NCBI GenBank assembly: GCA_013314755.1
Contig: JABUFA010000009.1
Location: 47,564-111,563, forward strand
DNA from: Chthonomonadia bacterium
GTDB taxonomy: Bacteria > Armatimonadota > HRBIN16
Direction: 5' to 3'
Length of the DNA: 64,000 nucleotides
Below the pieces are notes generated by a model. The model did not search any database. It saw only the letters and a list, made by a program, of their open reading frames with translations, and had not been told where the DNA came from. The translations under genes and the position numbers were made by a program. Shown here in pieces: positions 25,446-33,074 of this stretch (within the stretch, counting starts at the first letter, position 1; every line of letters begins with the position of its first letter).

Positions 25446-26369
25446 TTGCATCTGCGCAGAGTTCTGGCGTTTGGTTTGCTGTTTGGCTGGTTGCTGGTGT
25501 CGGGTTGTGCGCCCACTGCAGTGCAGGCAGAGCGCCCAGCCTTTGATGGTAAACGAGCGTTTGCCGACCTTGAGAAACAGGTCTCCTTTGGTCCGCGCGT
25601 TCCGGGCACGCAGGCGCACCTGCAATGCCGTGACTGGCTGATGACCGAGCTGGAAAAGAGCGCGGACCGGGTGGAACTGCAGACCTTCACCCAGGTGGTA
25701 AACGGCAAAAGCCTGCGCCTGTACAACATCTTCGGCATCTTCAACGAAAATGCTCCCCGGCGCATCATGCTCTGTGCACACTGGGATACCCGCCCCACCG
25801 CCGACGAGGAGCTGGACCCTGCCAACCGGCGCAAACCCATTCTGGGCGCAAACGACGGCGCGTCGGGCGTAGCGGTACTGCTGGAGCTGGCGCGGCAGTT
25901 TAAGGCGAAGCGTCCCCAGGTGGGCGTCATCATCGCCTTCTGGGACGGCGAGGACTATGGTCCCGACGTGGACACCATGCTGTTGGGTTCACGCTATTTT
26001 GCAAAGAACATGGGCAAACTGCGCCCCACCTATGGCATCCTGCTGGATATGGTGGGCGATAAAGACCTGCAGATTTACAAGGAGACCAACTCGGTGCTGG
26101 CAGCTCCCGAGCTGGTGGAGAGGGTGTGGCGAACGGCGGAACAGCTGGGCTACCGAAAATACTTCCCCAACGCCCAGAAATATACGATTACCGATGACCA
26201 TGTGCCCCTGATAGAGGCGGGCGTGCCCTGTATTGACCTGATTGACTTCGACTATCCCTACTGGCACACCCTGCAGGACACAGTGGACCAATGCAGTGCC
26301 CAATCGCTTCAGATAGTCGGTGAAGTGGTGGCAGCGGTAGTCTATTCCGAAGGGGAAAGCAAGCCATAA
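25446..26369 (+). CDS. M28-family metallopeptidase / glutaminyl-peptide cyclotransferase-like lipoprotein
   Basis: 307 residues. The N-terminus is a lipoprotein signal with lipobox LVSGC near residue 21. The zinc-ligand motifs of the M28/glutaminyl cyclase fold follow: HWDTRP, ANDGASGVAVLLELA, FWDGEDYG, and a late histidine in YWHTLQDT. The WDGEDYG and DMVGDKDL segments fit glutaminyl cyclase-like members. It would act at the cell envelope on peptides. The start is TTG, 8 bases after AAAGGAG. It belongs to a + strand run with prfB and the 5'-nucleotidase-C gene. Confidence 0.87.
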   Translation: MHLRRVLAFGLLFGWLLVSGCAPTAVQAERPAFDGKRAFADLEKQVSFGPRVPGTQAHLQCRDWLMTELEKSADRVELQTFTQVVNGKSLRLYNIFGIFNENAPRRIMLCAHWDTRPTADEELDPANRRKPILGANDGASGVAVLLELARQFKAKRPQVGVIIAFWDGEDYGPDVDTMLLGSRYFAKNMGKLRPTYGILLDMVGDKDLQIYKETNSVLAAPELVERVWRTAEQLGYRKYFPNAQKYTITDDHVPLIEAGVPCIDLIDFDYPYWHTLQDTVDQCSAQSLQIVGEVVAAVVYSEGESKP

Positions 26370-26387
26370 TCTGAATCAGGCGGACGT

Positions 26388-26681
26388 TTGGACGCGGTGA
26401 TGACCATGCGCGAGGTGAACCTCAAAATCTGCGACCTGTGCGGTGCTCCGAACCTGATGGAGAGTACCGAGTGTCACGTATGCGGCTGGCGAGGACACTT
26501 CAGCACCGACCCAGCGAAGGTGCGCTCGGTCATTGAAGCGGCGCGCAAGCTCCAGCGACACTGTATAGCGCAGGAGGACGCTCCGGCGTGTTCGCTGAAG
26601 GCGCGGCTGGAGCAGGCGTGGCTTTGCCTGCAGGACTGGTATCGCCGCCGAAAGCGCTGGCATCGCTCGCCGTTCTGGTAA
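26388..26681 (+). CDS. Small zinc-ribbon protein of unknown function
   Basis: 97 residues or slightly fewer. Two CxxC knuckles (CDLC and CHVC) about 18 residues apart form a typical zinc ribbon near the N-terminus. The rest is helical and basic, ending in RRRKRWHRSPFW. I do not recognise the family. The start is uncertain: TTG 26388, ATG 26400 or ATG 26406 are in frame. It is the last gene of the + strand run and converges on the small gene behind trxA, with a gap of 14 nt. Confidence 0.6.
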   Translation: MDAVMTMREVNLKICDLCGAPNLMESTECHVCGWRGHFSTDPAKVRSVIEAARKLQRHCIAQEDAPACSLKARLEQAWLCLQDWYRRRKRWHRSPFW

Positions 26682-26695
26682 GCGAAGCCCTTCTC

Positions 26696-26875
26696 TTACT
26701 TTTGTGGCTGGTTCTGCCCGAGAACCATCAACAGCCCCAACATTGCCCCATAAATGGCAGCGATGACGGGGTTGCACAGGATGCCTCAAGTACTCCCCAT
26801 TTTGCGCGACAGGGCGGACAGCAGCAATCCCACCACCGCGCCGCCCACCACCGCAAGAACCGCTTTGAACGGCAT
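26696..26875 (-). CDS. Small two-helix membrane protein with an in-frame TGA: candidate selenoprotein (DUF6132-like)
   Basis: An ATG at 26873-26875 is preceded by AAGGAGG overlapping the trxA stop. It opens a frame of 29 codons (start MPFKAVLAVVGGAVVG, end SRKMGST), then TGA at 26786-26788, then 29 more sense codons (GILCNPVIAAIYGAMLGLL, a hydrophilic end NQPQK) and TAA. Both halves are hydrophobic helices with a loop between, the shape of DUF6132-like proteins. As I recall that family, the loop reads G-T-C-P-L-T-C-N-P. Here S-T-[TGA]-G-I-L-C-N-P puts the TGA on the first cysteine of CxxxC. A stem (CCCCGU/AUGGGG, 26766-26771 with 26746-26751) with a 14-nt loop lies downstream where a bacterial SECIS would be, but it is not convincing by eye. 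The alternative is a recent nonsense mutation. Confidence 0.6.
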
Positions 26876-26885
26876 CGTTGCCTCC

Positions 26886-27293
26886 TTAAGAGCCTTCGCT
26901 GACAGATGCGGCAGGCGTCTCCGCCGGCAGATAGGGCAAAATCTTCGCCATGATGTGCTGTTTGGGCATCAGACCCACCAGCCGCTCGCGGGCGAAACCG
27001 CGCGTGAACAGTATCAGCGTCGGAATGCCCTGGATGCCGTAAGCGTTGGCGGTAATCGGGTTCTCATCGGTGTTGAGTTTCACCACCTTCAGCCTGCCCT
27101 GATACTCGCGCGCTATCTCTTCCAGAATGGGCGCAAGCATCCGGCAGGGACCGCACCAGGGCGCCCAGAAATCCACCAGCACCGGAATATCCGATTCCAG
27201 CACTTCCTGCTTGAACGTGCTGGCGTTGACGTGTTTAATCAGACCGCTCTCGGCGTGGTCTGAAGCCTGTTTTCGTCCAAAGAAACCGAACAT
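26886..27293 (-). CDS. trxA: Thioredoxin
   Basis: 135 residues: a classical thioredoxin fold with active site FWAPWCGPC, the cis-proline loop [11 protein letters not shown], and extensions of about 25 residues at the N-terminus and 15 at the C-terminus. It reduces disulfides in the cytoplasm. The N-terminal MFGFFGRKQ stretch is not a convincing signal peptide. Directly downstream, 10 nt after its stop, lies the small membrane protein with the in-frame TGA. Shared transcription suggests that protein is a redox partner. Confidence 0.93.
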   Translation of the reverse strand: MFGFFGRKQASDHAESGLIKHVNASTFKQEVLESDIPVLVDFWAPWCGPCRMLAPILEEIAREYQGRLKVVKLNTDENPITANAYGIQGIPTLILFTRGFARERLVGLMPKQHIMAKILPYLPAETPAASVSEGS

Positions 27294-27390
27294 ATCAGGC
27301 GTTCACCTCCTTTTGCACAGGTTGTTCCGTCCTTTGCCATTTGTTAGATACGCTTTACCCGCCAGAAGATTCGCGGTAGAATGTGGAATG

Positions 27391-27600
27391 GTGAACCCCT
27401 CTCCTGTCCTCTCCCCGACGCGGGGAGAGGTGAGGCACCCCTTCCCTCGCAGGGAAGGTGCTGGGGGTTAGGTGGTCTTCAAACAGCCCCACCTGACCTC
27501 CCCGCAGGCGGGGAGGAAAAGCCCTCACCCTGACCCTCCCCCACAGGGAGAGGGCAGGCTCGGCAGGAGCCTCGCCCTCCAGGGCGATTGGGTATGTACG
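27391..27600. repeat. Cluster of hairpin-forming intergenic repeats
   Basis: This stretch ahead of nanE is made of short inverted repeats. CCTCTCCCC/GGGGAGAGG lies at 27408-27430, CCTTCCCT/AGGGAAGG follows it, and CCTCCCCGC/GCGGGGAGG is near 27497-27515. The GGCTCGGCAGGAGCCTCG unit lies at 27558-27575. Related copies occur at 41.9, 53.2 and 57.4-57.8 kb. No gene is visible. Confidence 0.75.
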
Positions 27601-27611
27601 GAGGAAAACGG

Positions 27612-28313
27612 ATGAATCTGCTGGAGCGTATTAGAGGAGGTCTTATCGTTTCCTGTCAGGCGCCGGAAGATACTCCGCTGGGACAGCCGGCGGTGCTTGC
27701 AGCGCTGGCGGAGGCGGCGGTGCGCGGCGGCGCGGTGGGTATCCGGGCAAATCTACCCCAGAACATCCGCGCTGTTCGCCAGCTGGTACAGGTGCCCATT
27801 ATCGGTATCTACAAGCACACCCTGCCCGACTACCCGGTGTACATCACCCCCACCTTTGAGCACGCCCGGGCGGTGGTGGAGGCAGGGACAGACATCGTGG
27901 CGATAGATGCTACCGCGCGGGAGCGTCCTGAGCCGTTAGCCCAGCTGATCAGGCGTATCCACGAGGAACTGCATGTGCCCGTCATGGCGGATATTTCAAC
28001 GCTGGAGGAGGGAATTGCCGCCGCCGAGATGGGAGCCGACCTGGTGGCGACCACCATGTCGGGCTACACGCCATACACACAGGACCGGCGGGCGTCAGGG
28101 GCGGACATCGTGTTGGTGGCGCAGCTGGCGCAAAAGGTTTCGGTGCCAGTGGTGTGCGAGGGGCGCATCGCTTCGCCGCAGGATGCCCGCCTTGCTTTAG
28201 AGGCAGGAGCGTGGGCGGTGGTGGTGGGCACGGCGATTACAGCCATTGACCACGTGACGGCGCGCTTCGTGCAGGAGATGCGCCGCCAGACAGCGCACAA
28301 CGACGAACCTTAG
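27612..28313 (+). CDS. nanE: N-acylglucosamine-6-phosphate 2-epimerase
   Basis: 233 residues of a TIM-barrel epimerase that turns ManNAc-6-phosphate into GlcNAc-6-phosphate. Family marks are GGLIVSCQAPEDTPL at the N-terminus, IIGIYKHTLPDYPVYITPT, DIVAIDATARERP, MADISTLEEG and the late VVVGTAITAIDH. GGAGG about 9 bases upstream sets the ATG at 27612 over an earlier one at 27588. Together with anmK and glmU/glmM in the window it fits amino-sugar recycling. No sialic-acid lyase is present here. Its TAG overlaps the pth stop by 3 nt. Confidence 0.93.
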   Translation: MNLLERIRGGLIVSCQAPEDTPLGQPAVLAALAEAAVRGGAVGIRANLPQNIRAVRQLVQVPIIGIYKHTLPDYPVYITPTFEHARAVVEAGTDIVAIDATARERPEPLAQLIRRIHEELHVPVMADISTLEEGIAAAEMGADLVATTMSGYTPYTQDRRASGADIVLVAQLAQKVSVPVVCEGRIASPQDARLALEAGAWAVVVGTAITAIDHVTARFVQEMRRQTAHNDEP

Positions 28314-28915
28314 CTTCCGGACGGTGGGCTCGCGTTGAAGCGGTTCATGGCGGACTGAACGCCTTCGGCAAGCACGGTCTCCACCGCGTCGGCGGCGCGC
28401 TGAAGCGCCTCGTCGATAACCTCCCGCTCCTGTGGCGAGAAACGGGAGAGCACGTATTCCACCATCTGTCCGGGCGGGGGGCTGCCGATTCCCACACGTA
28501 CTCGCGGAAAAGCCTGCGTGTTCAACAGCTGGATAATGGACGCCAGCCCGTTGTGTCCGCCGTCGGAGCCGGAGGGGCGCACGCGAATCCTGCCGAGCGG
28601 CAGGGCGACATCATCCACAATCACCAGCAGGCGCGAGGGTTCCAACGGGTATCGCTGAAGCAGGGCACGAGCAGATTCCCCGCTTCGGTTCATGTAGGTC
28701 ATCGGCTTTGCCAGCAGGACGGGGACCTCCGCAATTGTGCCCAGTCCGCAATGTGCGTGGTCGCGGTGCATGTTCAGGCGGATACGGTGTCGGCTGGCGA
28801 GGATGTCCACCACATCAAAACCGACATTGTGCCGGGTATGGGCATACTCCGCGCCCGGATTGCCCAGCCCCAACACAATCCATGCAGGCTCTATTTGCGG
28901 TTTCCTTCTGAACAC
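28310..28915 (-). CDS. pth: Peptidyl-tRNA hydrolase
   Basis: 201 residues, starting with a short extra leader before VLGLGNPGAEYAHTRHNVGFD. It contains the catalytic histidine (TRHNVGF), KPMTYMNRSGE and VDDVALPLGRIRVRPSGSDGGHNGL. It recycles peptidyl-tRNAs that drop off ribosomes. It is the last gene of a glmU-prs-pth operon (gaps of 3 and 7 nt). This order is common in bacteria, usually with the L25 gene between prs and pth, which is absent here. Confidence 0.96.
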   Translation of the reverse strand: MFRRKPQIEPAWIVLGLGNPGAEYAHTRHNVGFDVVDILASRHRIRLNMHRDHAHCGLGTIAEVPVLLAKPMTYMNRSGESARALLQRYPLEPSRLLVIVDDVALPLGRIRVRPSGSDGGHNGLASIIQLLNTQAFPRVRVGIGSPPPGQMVEYVLSRFSPQEREVIDEALQRAADAVETVLAEGVQSAMNRFNASPPSGS

Positions 28916-28922
28916 CGAAGGT

Positions 28923-29903
28923 CTACGAGTTGCGCTTGCGCACCAGTTCCGCCTGCCGTTCGAACAGCACGCTGACCGAGTCGTCGTTATGGATGCGCAG
29001 AATCGCCTCTGCCAGCAGGGGCGCCACCGACAGCACGGTGATTTTGTCGTTCAGCTTCTCCGGCGGAACGGGGATGGTGTCGGTGACAATCAGTTTGCGA
29101 ATGGGCGAGTTCAGGATACGCTCGGGGGCGTTGCCAGACAGCACGGGATGCGTGCAGCAGGCGATGACCCCGGTGGCTCCTCGCTCCATCAGCGCCTCGG
29201 CACCCTGCACCAGTGAGCCGCCCGTGTCCACCATGTCGTCGATCATGATGGCGGTCTTGCCCTCCACGTTGCCCACCACCTCCATCACCTCTACCTTGTT
29301 CGGCTCGGGGCGACGCTTGGCGATGATGGCGAAGGGCACGTCCAGCATCTCCGCCAGCGCTTTGGCGCGAGGTGTGCCCGCTACATCCGGCGAGACCACC
29401 ACACAGTTCCCGTGTGCCAGACCCGACTCGATCAGATACTCGCCTATCAGCGGACCGGCGTACAGGTGGTCCACTGGCAGGTTGAAGAAGCCCTGAATCT
29501 GCTGGGCGTGTAGGTCTACCGTCAGCACGCGGTTCGCACCGGCAACCTCCAGCAGGTTCGCTACCAGTCGGGCGGTTATCGGCTCGCGCGGCTTGACCTT
29601 CTTGTCCTGCCGAGCATAGCCATAGTAGGGCATCACACAGGTCACCCGTCGGGCGGAGGCGCGACGGAAGGCGTCCAGCATAATCAGCAGCTCCATCAGG
29701 TTTTCGTTCACAGGCGCACAGGTCGGCTGAACGATAAACACATCCAGCCCGCGCGCGTTCTCACCAACCTGCACTCGTATCTCCCCGTCCGAAAAGCGCG
29801 AGACCAGTATCTGCCCTAACGGTATCCCCAGGCAATCGGCAATATTCTGCGCCAACAGCGGGTTGGCGTTACCGGTAAAGATGCGCATACGGTCTTTATT
29901 CAT
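28923..29903 (-). CDS. prs: Ribose-phosphate pyrophosphokinase
   Basis: 326 residues. It makes PRPP from ribose-5-phosphate and ATP, feeding nucleotide, His and Trp synthesis and the UPRT encoded at 0.6 kb. Visible signatures are FSDGEIRVQV, the ATP flap MPYYGYARQDKK, DLHAQQIQGFF and the PRPP loop IMIDDMVDTGGSL. The C-terminal half continues to a normal end. It is preceded by a GAGGGAT site. Second gene of glmU-prs-pth. Confidence 0.97.
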   Translation of the reverse strand: MNKDRMRIFTGNANPLLAQNIADCLGIPLGQILVSRFSDGEIRVQVGENARGLDVFIVQPTCAPVNENLMELLIMLDAFRRASARRVTCVMPYYGYARQDKKVKPREPITARLVANLLEVAGANRVLTVDLHAQQIQGFFNLPVDHLYAGPLIGEYLIESGLAHGNCVVVSPDVAGTPRAKALAEMLDVPFAIIAKRRPEPNKVEVMEVVGNVEGKTAIMIDDMVDTGGSLVQGAEALMERGATGVIACCTHPVLSGNAPERILNSPIRKLIVTDTIPVPPEKLNDKITVLSVAPLLAEAILRIHNDDSVSVLFERQAELVRKRNS

Positions 29904-29906
29904 GGA

Positions 29907-31301
29907 CTATCCCTCAGATGAAGATTGTTCACGTCGTCGTTTCGCCCATCCCTCTTTTACTTCCTGACGGCAGCGGGCAATTGCCAGCGAATCGGGCGGC
30001 ACGTTGCTGGTGATGGGTGAGGCGGCGGCAACGTACGCCCCGTCCCCAATCTCCACAGGCGCAATCAGCGTGGCATGAGAGCCGATGAAACATCCCTTGC
30101 CGATAACGGTGCGATGTTTGCGCTTGCCATCGTAATTGCAGGTGATGGTTCCCGCGCCGATGTTGGTGTTCGCGCCGACATGGGCATCGCCCACATAGGT
30201 CAGATGTGCCATACTGACGTTTTCTTCAATCACCGCGTTTTTCACTTCCACGAAGTCGCCAATCTTGCTGCCCTTGCCCACGACGGTTCCCGGTCGCAGG
30301 TTGGCAAACGGTCCCACGCGCACCTCATCATCCAGTCGGCTTTCCACCACCTGCGACGCCAGCACGGTTACCCGGTTGCCAATCTGGCTATCCTCAATCC
30401 GCGCCATGGGTCCAATGTGGCACTCTTCACCGATGACTGTTTGACCCAGCAGATAGGTGTTGGGATAAACGGTGGTGTCTTGCCCGATTTGCACGTCGGC
30501 GTCGATGTAGGTATTCGCAGGGTCTACAATAGTAACGCCGGATAGCATCAGCCGTTCCATAATACGCCAGCGCAGGCGCGACGCCACGTCCGCCAGCTCC
30601 ACGCGCGTGTTGACCCCCAGCGTTACCTGCCAGTCATCCGCAATCACTGCCTCTACTTTCCTGCCCTCGCGGGTGAGCAGTCCGATGACGTCGGTCAGGT
30701 AGTACTCTCCCCGCGCGTTATCGGGGCGAATCTGCTTCAGGGCGTCGAAAAGCGCCGGTGCGTTGAAGCAGTAGATAGAGGTGTTGATTTCGCGCACCGC
30801 CAGCTGCTCGGGGGTGGCGTCTTTCGCCTCCACTACACCCAGCACTTTGCCTGTCTCGTCCCTCAGCACGCGCCCGTACATGCCGGCGTCGTGCGGCAGA
30901 ACCGCACTGAGCAGGGTGGCAACAGCCCCTGTGGCGCGGTGGTGTTCCGCCAGCCTGCGCAGGGTGTCGCCATCTATCAGCGGCGTGTCGCCCGGCAGAA
31001 CCAGCAGGTCGCCTTCGTATCCCTCCAGCAGGGGATGGGTCACCATCACAGCGTGCCCCGTACCCATCTGTTCCTCTTGCAGGACGAACTCGCAACGGTC
31101 GCGAAAGGCTTCCTTCACGCGCTCCGCTTCGTGCCCCACCACCACGATCAGACGCGACGCCCCGCCAGCACTACAGGCATCCAGGATGTATGCGAGCAGG
31201 GGTTTTCCACACAGGGGGTGGAGCGGTTTGGGCAGACGGGATTTCATTCGGGTGCTTTTGCCAGCCGCCATGATGACGGCGGTCAAAGAAGGTTCGCTCA
31301 C
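29907..31301 (-). CDS. glmU: Bifunctional UDP-GlcNAc pyrophosphorylase / glucosamine-1-P acetyltransferase
   Basis: 464 residues. The N-terminal nucleotidyltransferase has AAGKSTRMKSRLPKPLHPL and LPGDTPLID. The C-terminal half is a left-handed beta-helix of hexapeptide repeats with the conserved KNAVIEENVSMAHLTYVGDA. The enzyme makes UDP-GlcNAc for peptidoglycan and surface polysaccharide. It starts with GTG after GGAGGACGA. With glmM at 38.7 kb most of the UDP-GlcNAc branch is in the window. It heads the glmU-prs-pth operon, with a promoter at 31341-31370. Confidence 0.97.
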   Translation of the reverse strand: MSEPSLTAVIMAAGKSTRMKSRLPKPLHPLCGKPLLAYILDACSAGGASRLIVVVGHEAERVKEAFRDRCEFVLQEEQMGTGHAVMVTHPLLEGYEGDLLVLPGDTPLIDGDTLRRLAEHHRATGAVATLLSAVLPHDAGMYGRVLRDETGKVLGVVEAKDATPEQLAVREINTSIYCFNAPALFDALKQIRPDNARGEYYLTDVIGLLTREGRKVEAVIADDWQVTLGVNTRVELADVASRLRWRIMERLMLSGVTIVDPANTYIDADVQIGQDTTVYPNTYLLGQTVIGEECHIGPMARIEDSQIGNRVTVLASQVVESRLDDEVRVGPFANLRPGTVVGKGSKIGDFVEVKNAVIEENVSMAHLTYVGDAHVGANTNIGAGTITCNYDGKRKHRTVIGKGCFIGSHATLIAPVEIGDGAYVAAASPITSNVPPDSLAIARCRQEVKEGWAKRRREQSSSEG

Positions 31302-31340
31302 GCTCGTCCTCCATCAGAGTCAGCACTGTTTAGCGATAAA

Positions 31341-31370
31341 ATGGTATCACCATCTACCCCTTTTGGTCAA
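31341..31370 (-). promoter_or_regulatory. Sigma70-type promoter of glmU-prs-pth
   Basis: TTGACC (-35, 31365-31370) and TACCAT (-10, 31341-31346) with an 18-bp spacer on the reverse strand, about 40 bases before the glmU GTG. Spacing and position support it. The -10 is imperfect and lies in a small palindrome ATGGTGATACCAT. Confidence 0.5.
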
Positions 31371-31506
31371 GGGGGCGACGGACTAACCCCAGGTGAAGGT
31401 CGTGTCGAACATCAGCGAAGGAAGCGTCCATGGGACCATCCGCGATGCTCAGGATGGCAGACAGCGCACTCAGAGTGGCAAGGAACAGAATGATTCTCCG
31501 CAACAT
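31354..31506 (-). CDS. Small possible secreted peptide or remnant
   Basis: A 50-codon frame on the reverse strand with a signal-peptide-like start (MLRRIILFLATLSALSAILS) and no recognisable mature domain. It lacks a ribosome-binding site and its 3' part overlaps the glmU promoter. It may be the surviving start of a decayed secreted-protein gene. Confidence that it is expressed is low. Confidence 0.2.
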   Translation of the reverse strand: MLRRIILFLATLSALSAILSIADGPMDASFADVRHDLHLGLVRRPLDQKG

Positions 31507-31566
31507 TCCGCGTATTATCTAATGAAATCACGAAGTGTACGGTATGATGTTAACGGGAGGGTACTG

Positions 31567-32385
31567 ATGGATCGAGCTGCTGTGAAGGTATGGACATTTG
31601 GCGTGTTGATACTGCTCGTGCTGGGCGAAGCCTGGTGGAGGCACTTACAGCCGCCCGTTCAGCAGACCGCAAACGGTGGGGGATATGGCGACGTCCAGCA
31701 GATTTATCAGCAGGTGGGTGCTTCCAAAATGTACCACGGCAACCCCGCGCGGAAGTGGATTGCCCTCACCTTCGACGATGGTCCTCATCCCTATCATACA
31801 CCTATCTTGCTCAAAACGTTGCGCCAGCTGGGCGTGCGTGCTACTTTCTTTGTGGTGGGTAAAAACGTGGACCGCTATCCTGACCTGGTACGCCAGATGG
31901 TCAAAGATGGGCACGAAGTGGAGAACCACACTTATCACCATCTGCGCCTGAGCCAGATTCCCCTCGGTATGGTACAGGAGGAGATAGATGCCGGAGCGGC
32001 GGCAATCTGGCGAGCTACAGGACACGTGCCGCGCTTTGTGCGTCCCCCAGGGGGGATGGTAGACCATTCCGTGCGCCTGATTGCCCAGTTCGACGGATAT
32101 GTGATGGTGATGTGGACACAGGACCCAGCGGATTACGAGCGTCCCGACGAGGAAACACTCAAACAGCGGCTGTTCAGTTCGGTGCGACCGGGTAGCATTA
32201 TCCTGCTGCACGAGAAGGTCCCCGTGACGGTGAAGGTGCTCCCCGAATTCGTACAGGAAATGCGCCGGCAGGGCTACGAGTTTGTCACCGTCGAGGAGAT
32301 GTGGAAGGACATGCAGCACTCGTTACTGAGGACAACCTCTCGCGGGCGCTATGGCTTCCCATCGCCCTTCTTGCGAGGCTCCTGA
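31567..32385 (+). CDS. Membrane-anchored polysaccharide deacetylase (NodB domain)
   Basis: 272 residues: a single N-terminal helix, a short linker, then a NodB deacetylase domain with TFDDGPHPYHTP (catalytic base and metal Asp), HTYHHLRLSQIP (metal His pair) and RPPGGMVD. A leucine/histidine segment IILLHEK near the end carries the catalytic His. It would remove N- or O-acetyl groups from cell-wall or surface glycans outside the membrane. The ATG at 31567 was chosen because GGGAGG lies at 31555-31560. Earlier in-frame starts lack a site. It overlaps the convergent small gene by 37 nt. Confidence 0.88.
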   Translation: MDRAAVKVWTFGVLILLVLGEAWWRHLQPPVQQTANGGGYGDVQQIYQQVGASKMYHGNPARKWIALTFDDGPHPYHTPILLKTLRQLGVRATFFVVGKNVDRYPDLVRQMVKDGHEVENHTYHHLRLSQIPLGMVQEEIDAGAAAIWRATGHVPRFVRPPGGMVDHSVRLIAQFDGYVMVMWTQDPADYERPDEETLKQRLFSSVRPGSIILLHEKVPVTVKVLPEFVQEMRRQGYEFVTVEEMWKDMQHSLLRTTSRGRYGFPSPFLRGS

Positions 32386-32558
32386 GAGTAAAGCTCCGAG
32401 AGCTCGGCGAACAGGTTGCGCTCTACTTCCGAACGCTCCTTCTCATCATACTCCTCGATGCGCTGTTCCAACAACCGCGCCAGCCGTATCACCCGCCACA
32501 CCAGCATCACGATAACCAGCCCACCGAGTGTCCATATCAGCACACGCAGTACATCCAC
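32349..32558 (-). CDS. Small single-pass membrane protein with a charged tail
   Basis: 69 residues: one N-terminal helix (about residues 4-24), then a highly charged helix, EQRIEEYDEKERSEVERNL, that could form a coiled coil. I recognise no family. It starts with GTG after a GGGGG stretch, 6 nt behind ruvC, and is probably the last gene of the hrcA operon. Its 3' end runs antisense into the deacetylase gene. Confidence 0.55.
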   Translation of the reverse strand: MDVLRVLIWTLGGLVIVMLVWRVIRLARLLEQRIEEYDEKERSEVERNLFAELSELYSQEPRKKGDGKP

Positions 32559-32564
32559 CGAAAG

Positions 32565-33062
32565 TTACCCCCTTCGCGTTTGCAGGTCCCTCGCCCATGC
32601 ACTGTGCGCGTGACACAGCGCCACCGCCAGCGCATCGGCGGCATCGTCCGGCTTCGGTGTCTCGGCAAGGGCGAGCAGTTTGGTGACCATGTACTGTATC
32701 TGTTTTTTCTCCGCACTTCCGTAGCCCACCACCGCCGTTTTTACTTGAAGCGGGGTGTACTCCACCCACTCAATGCCTCTCTGCGCCACCGCCAGCAGAA
32801 TGACTCCGATAGTCCGCCCTACGCTGAGAGCGGTGGTCTCGTTGCGGTTGAAGAACAGCCGTTCCGTGACCACTACGTCGGGCTGATACTCGTCCAGCAG
32901 GCGACAGACCTCTTCGTAGATGCGCTGAAGCCTGCGCGGCGCGGGCATATTGGCGGGCGTGGTGATACAGCCAAAGGTGGCTACGCTGACCTTCTGCCCC
33001 TGTTGTTCCAGCACGCCGTAGCCTGTGATTGCTGTGCCCGGGTCAAAGCCCAGAATCACCAT
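32565..33062 (-). CDS. ruvC: Crossover junction endodeoxyribonuclease RuvC
   Basis: 165 residues. RuvC resolves Holliday junctions in recombination. The acidic active-site residues are visible: Asp in GFDPGTAITGYG, Glu in VTERLFFNRNE, and the paired Asp in PDDAADALAVALCH. The lysine-rich junction-binding part (GYGSAEKKQIQ) is present. ruvA and ruvB are not nearby. It lies between the M16 peptidase pair and a small membrane protein in the long hrcA operon (gaps 12 and 6 nt). Confidence 0.96.
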   Translation of the reverse strand: MVILGFDPGTAITGYGVLEQQGQKVSVATFGCITTPANMPAPRRLQRIYEEVCRLLDEYQPDVVVTERLFFNRNETTALSVGRTIGVILLAVAQRGIEWVEYTPLQVKTAVVGYGSAEKKQIQYMVTKLLALAETPKPDDAADALAVALCHAHSAWARDLQTRRG

Positions 33063-33074
33063 CGGATAGCCTCC

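Noticed and set aside
26588..26902. + strand frame across the gap behind the zinc-ribbon gene
   Set aside because: No ribosome site, and composition unlike a protein. The reverse strand holds the TGA-containing gene with a strong ribosome site.
31393..31566. N-terminal extension of the deacetylase gene
   Set aside because: Hydrophilic residues before the anchor helix, and the only ribosome site is at 31555-31560.
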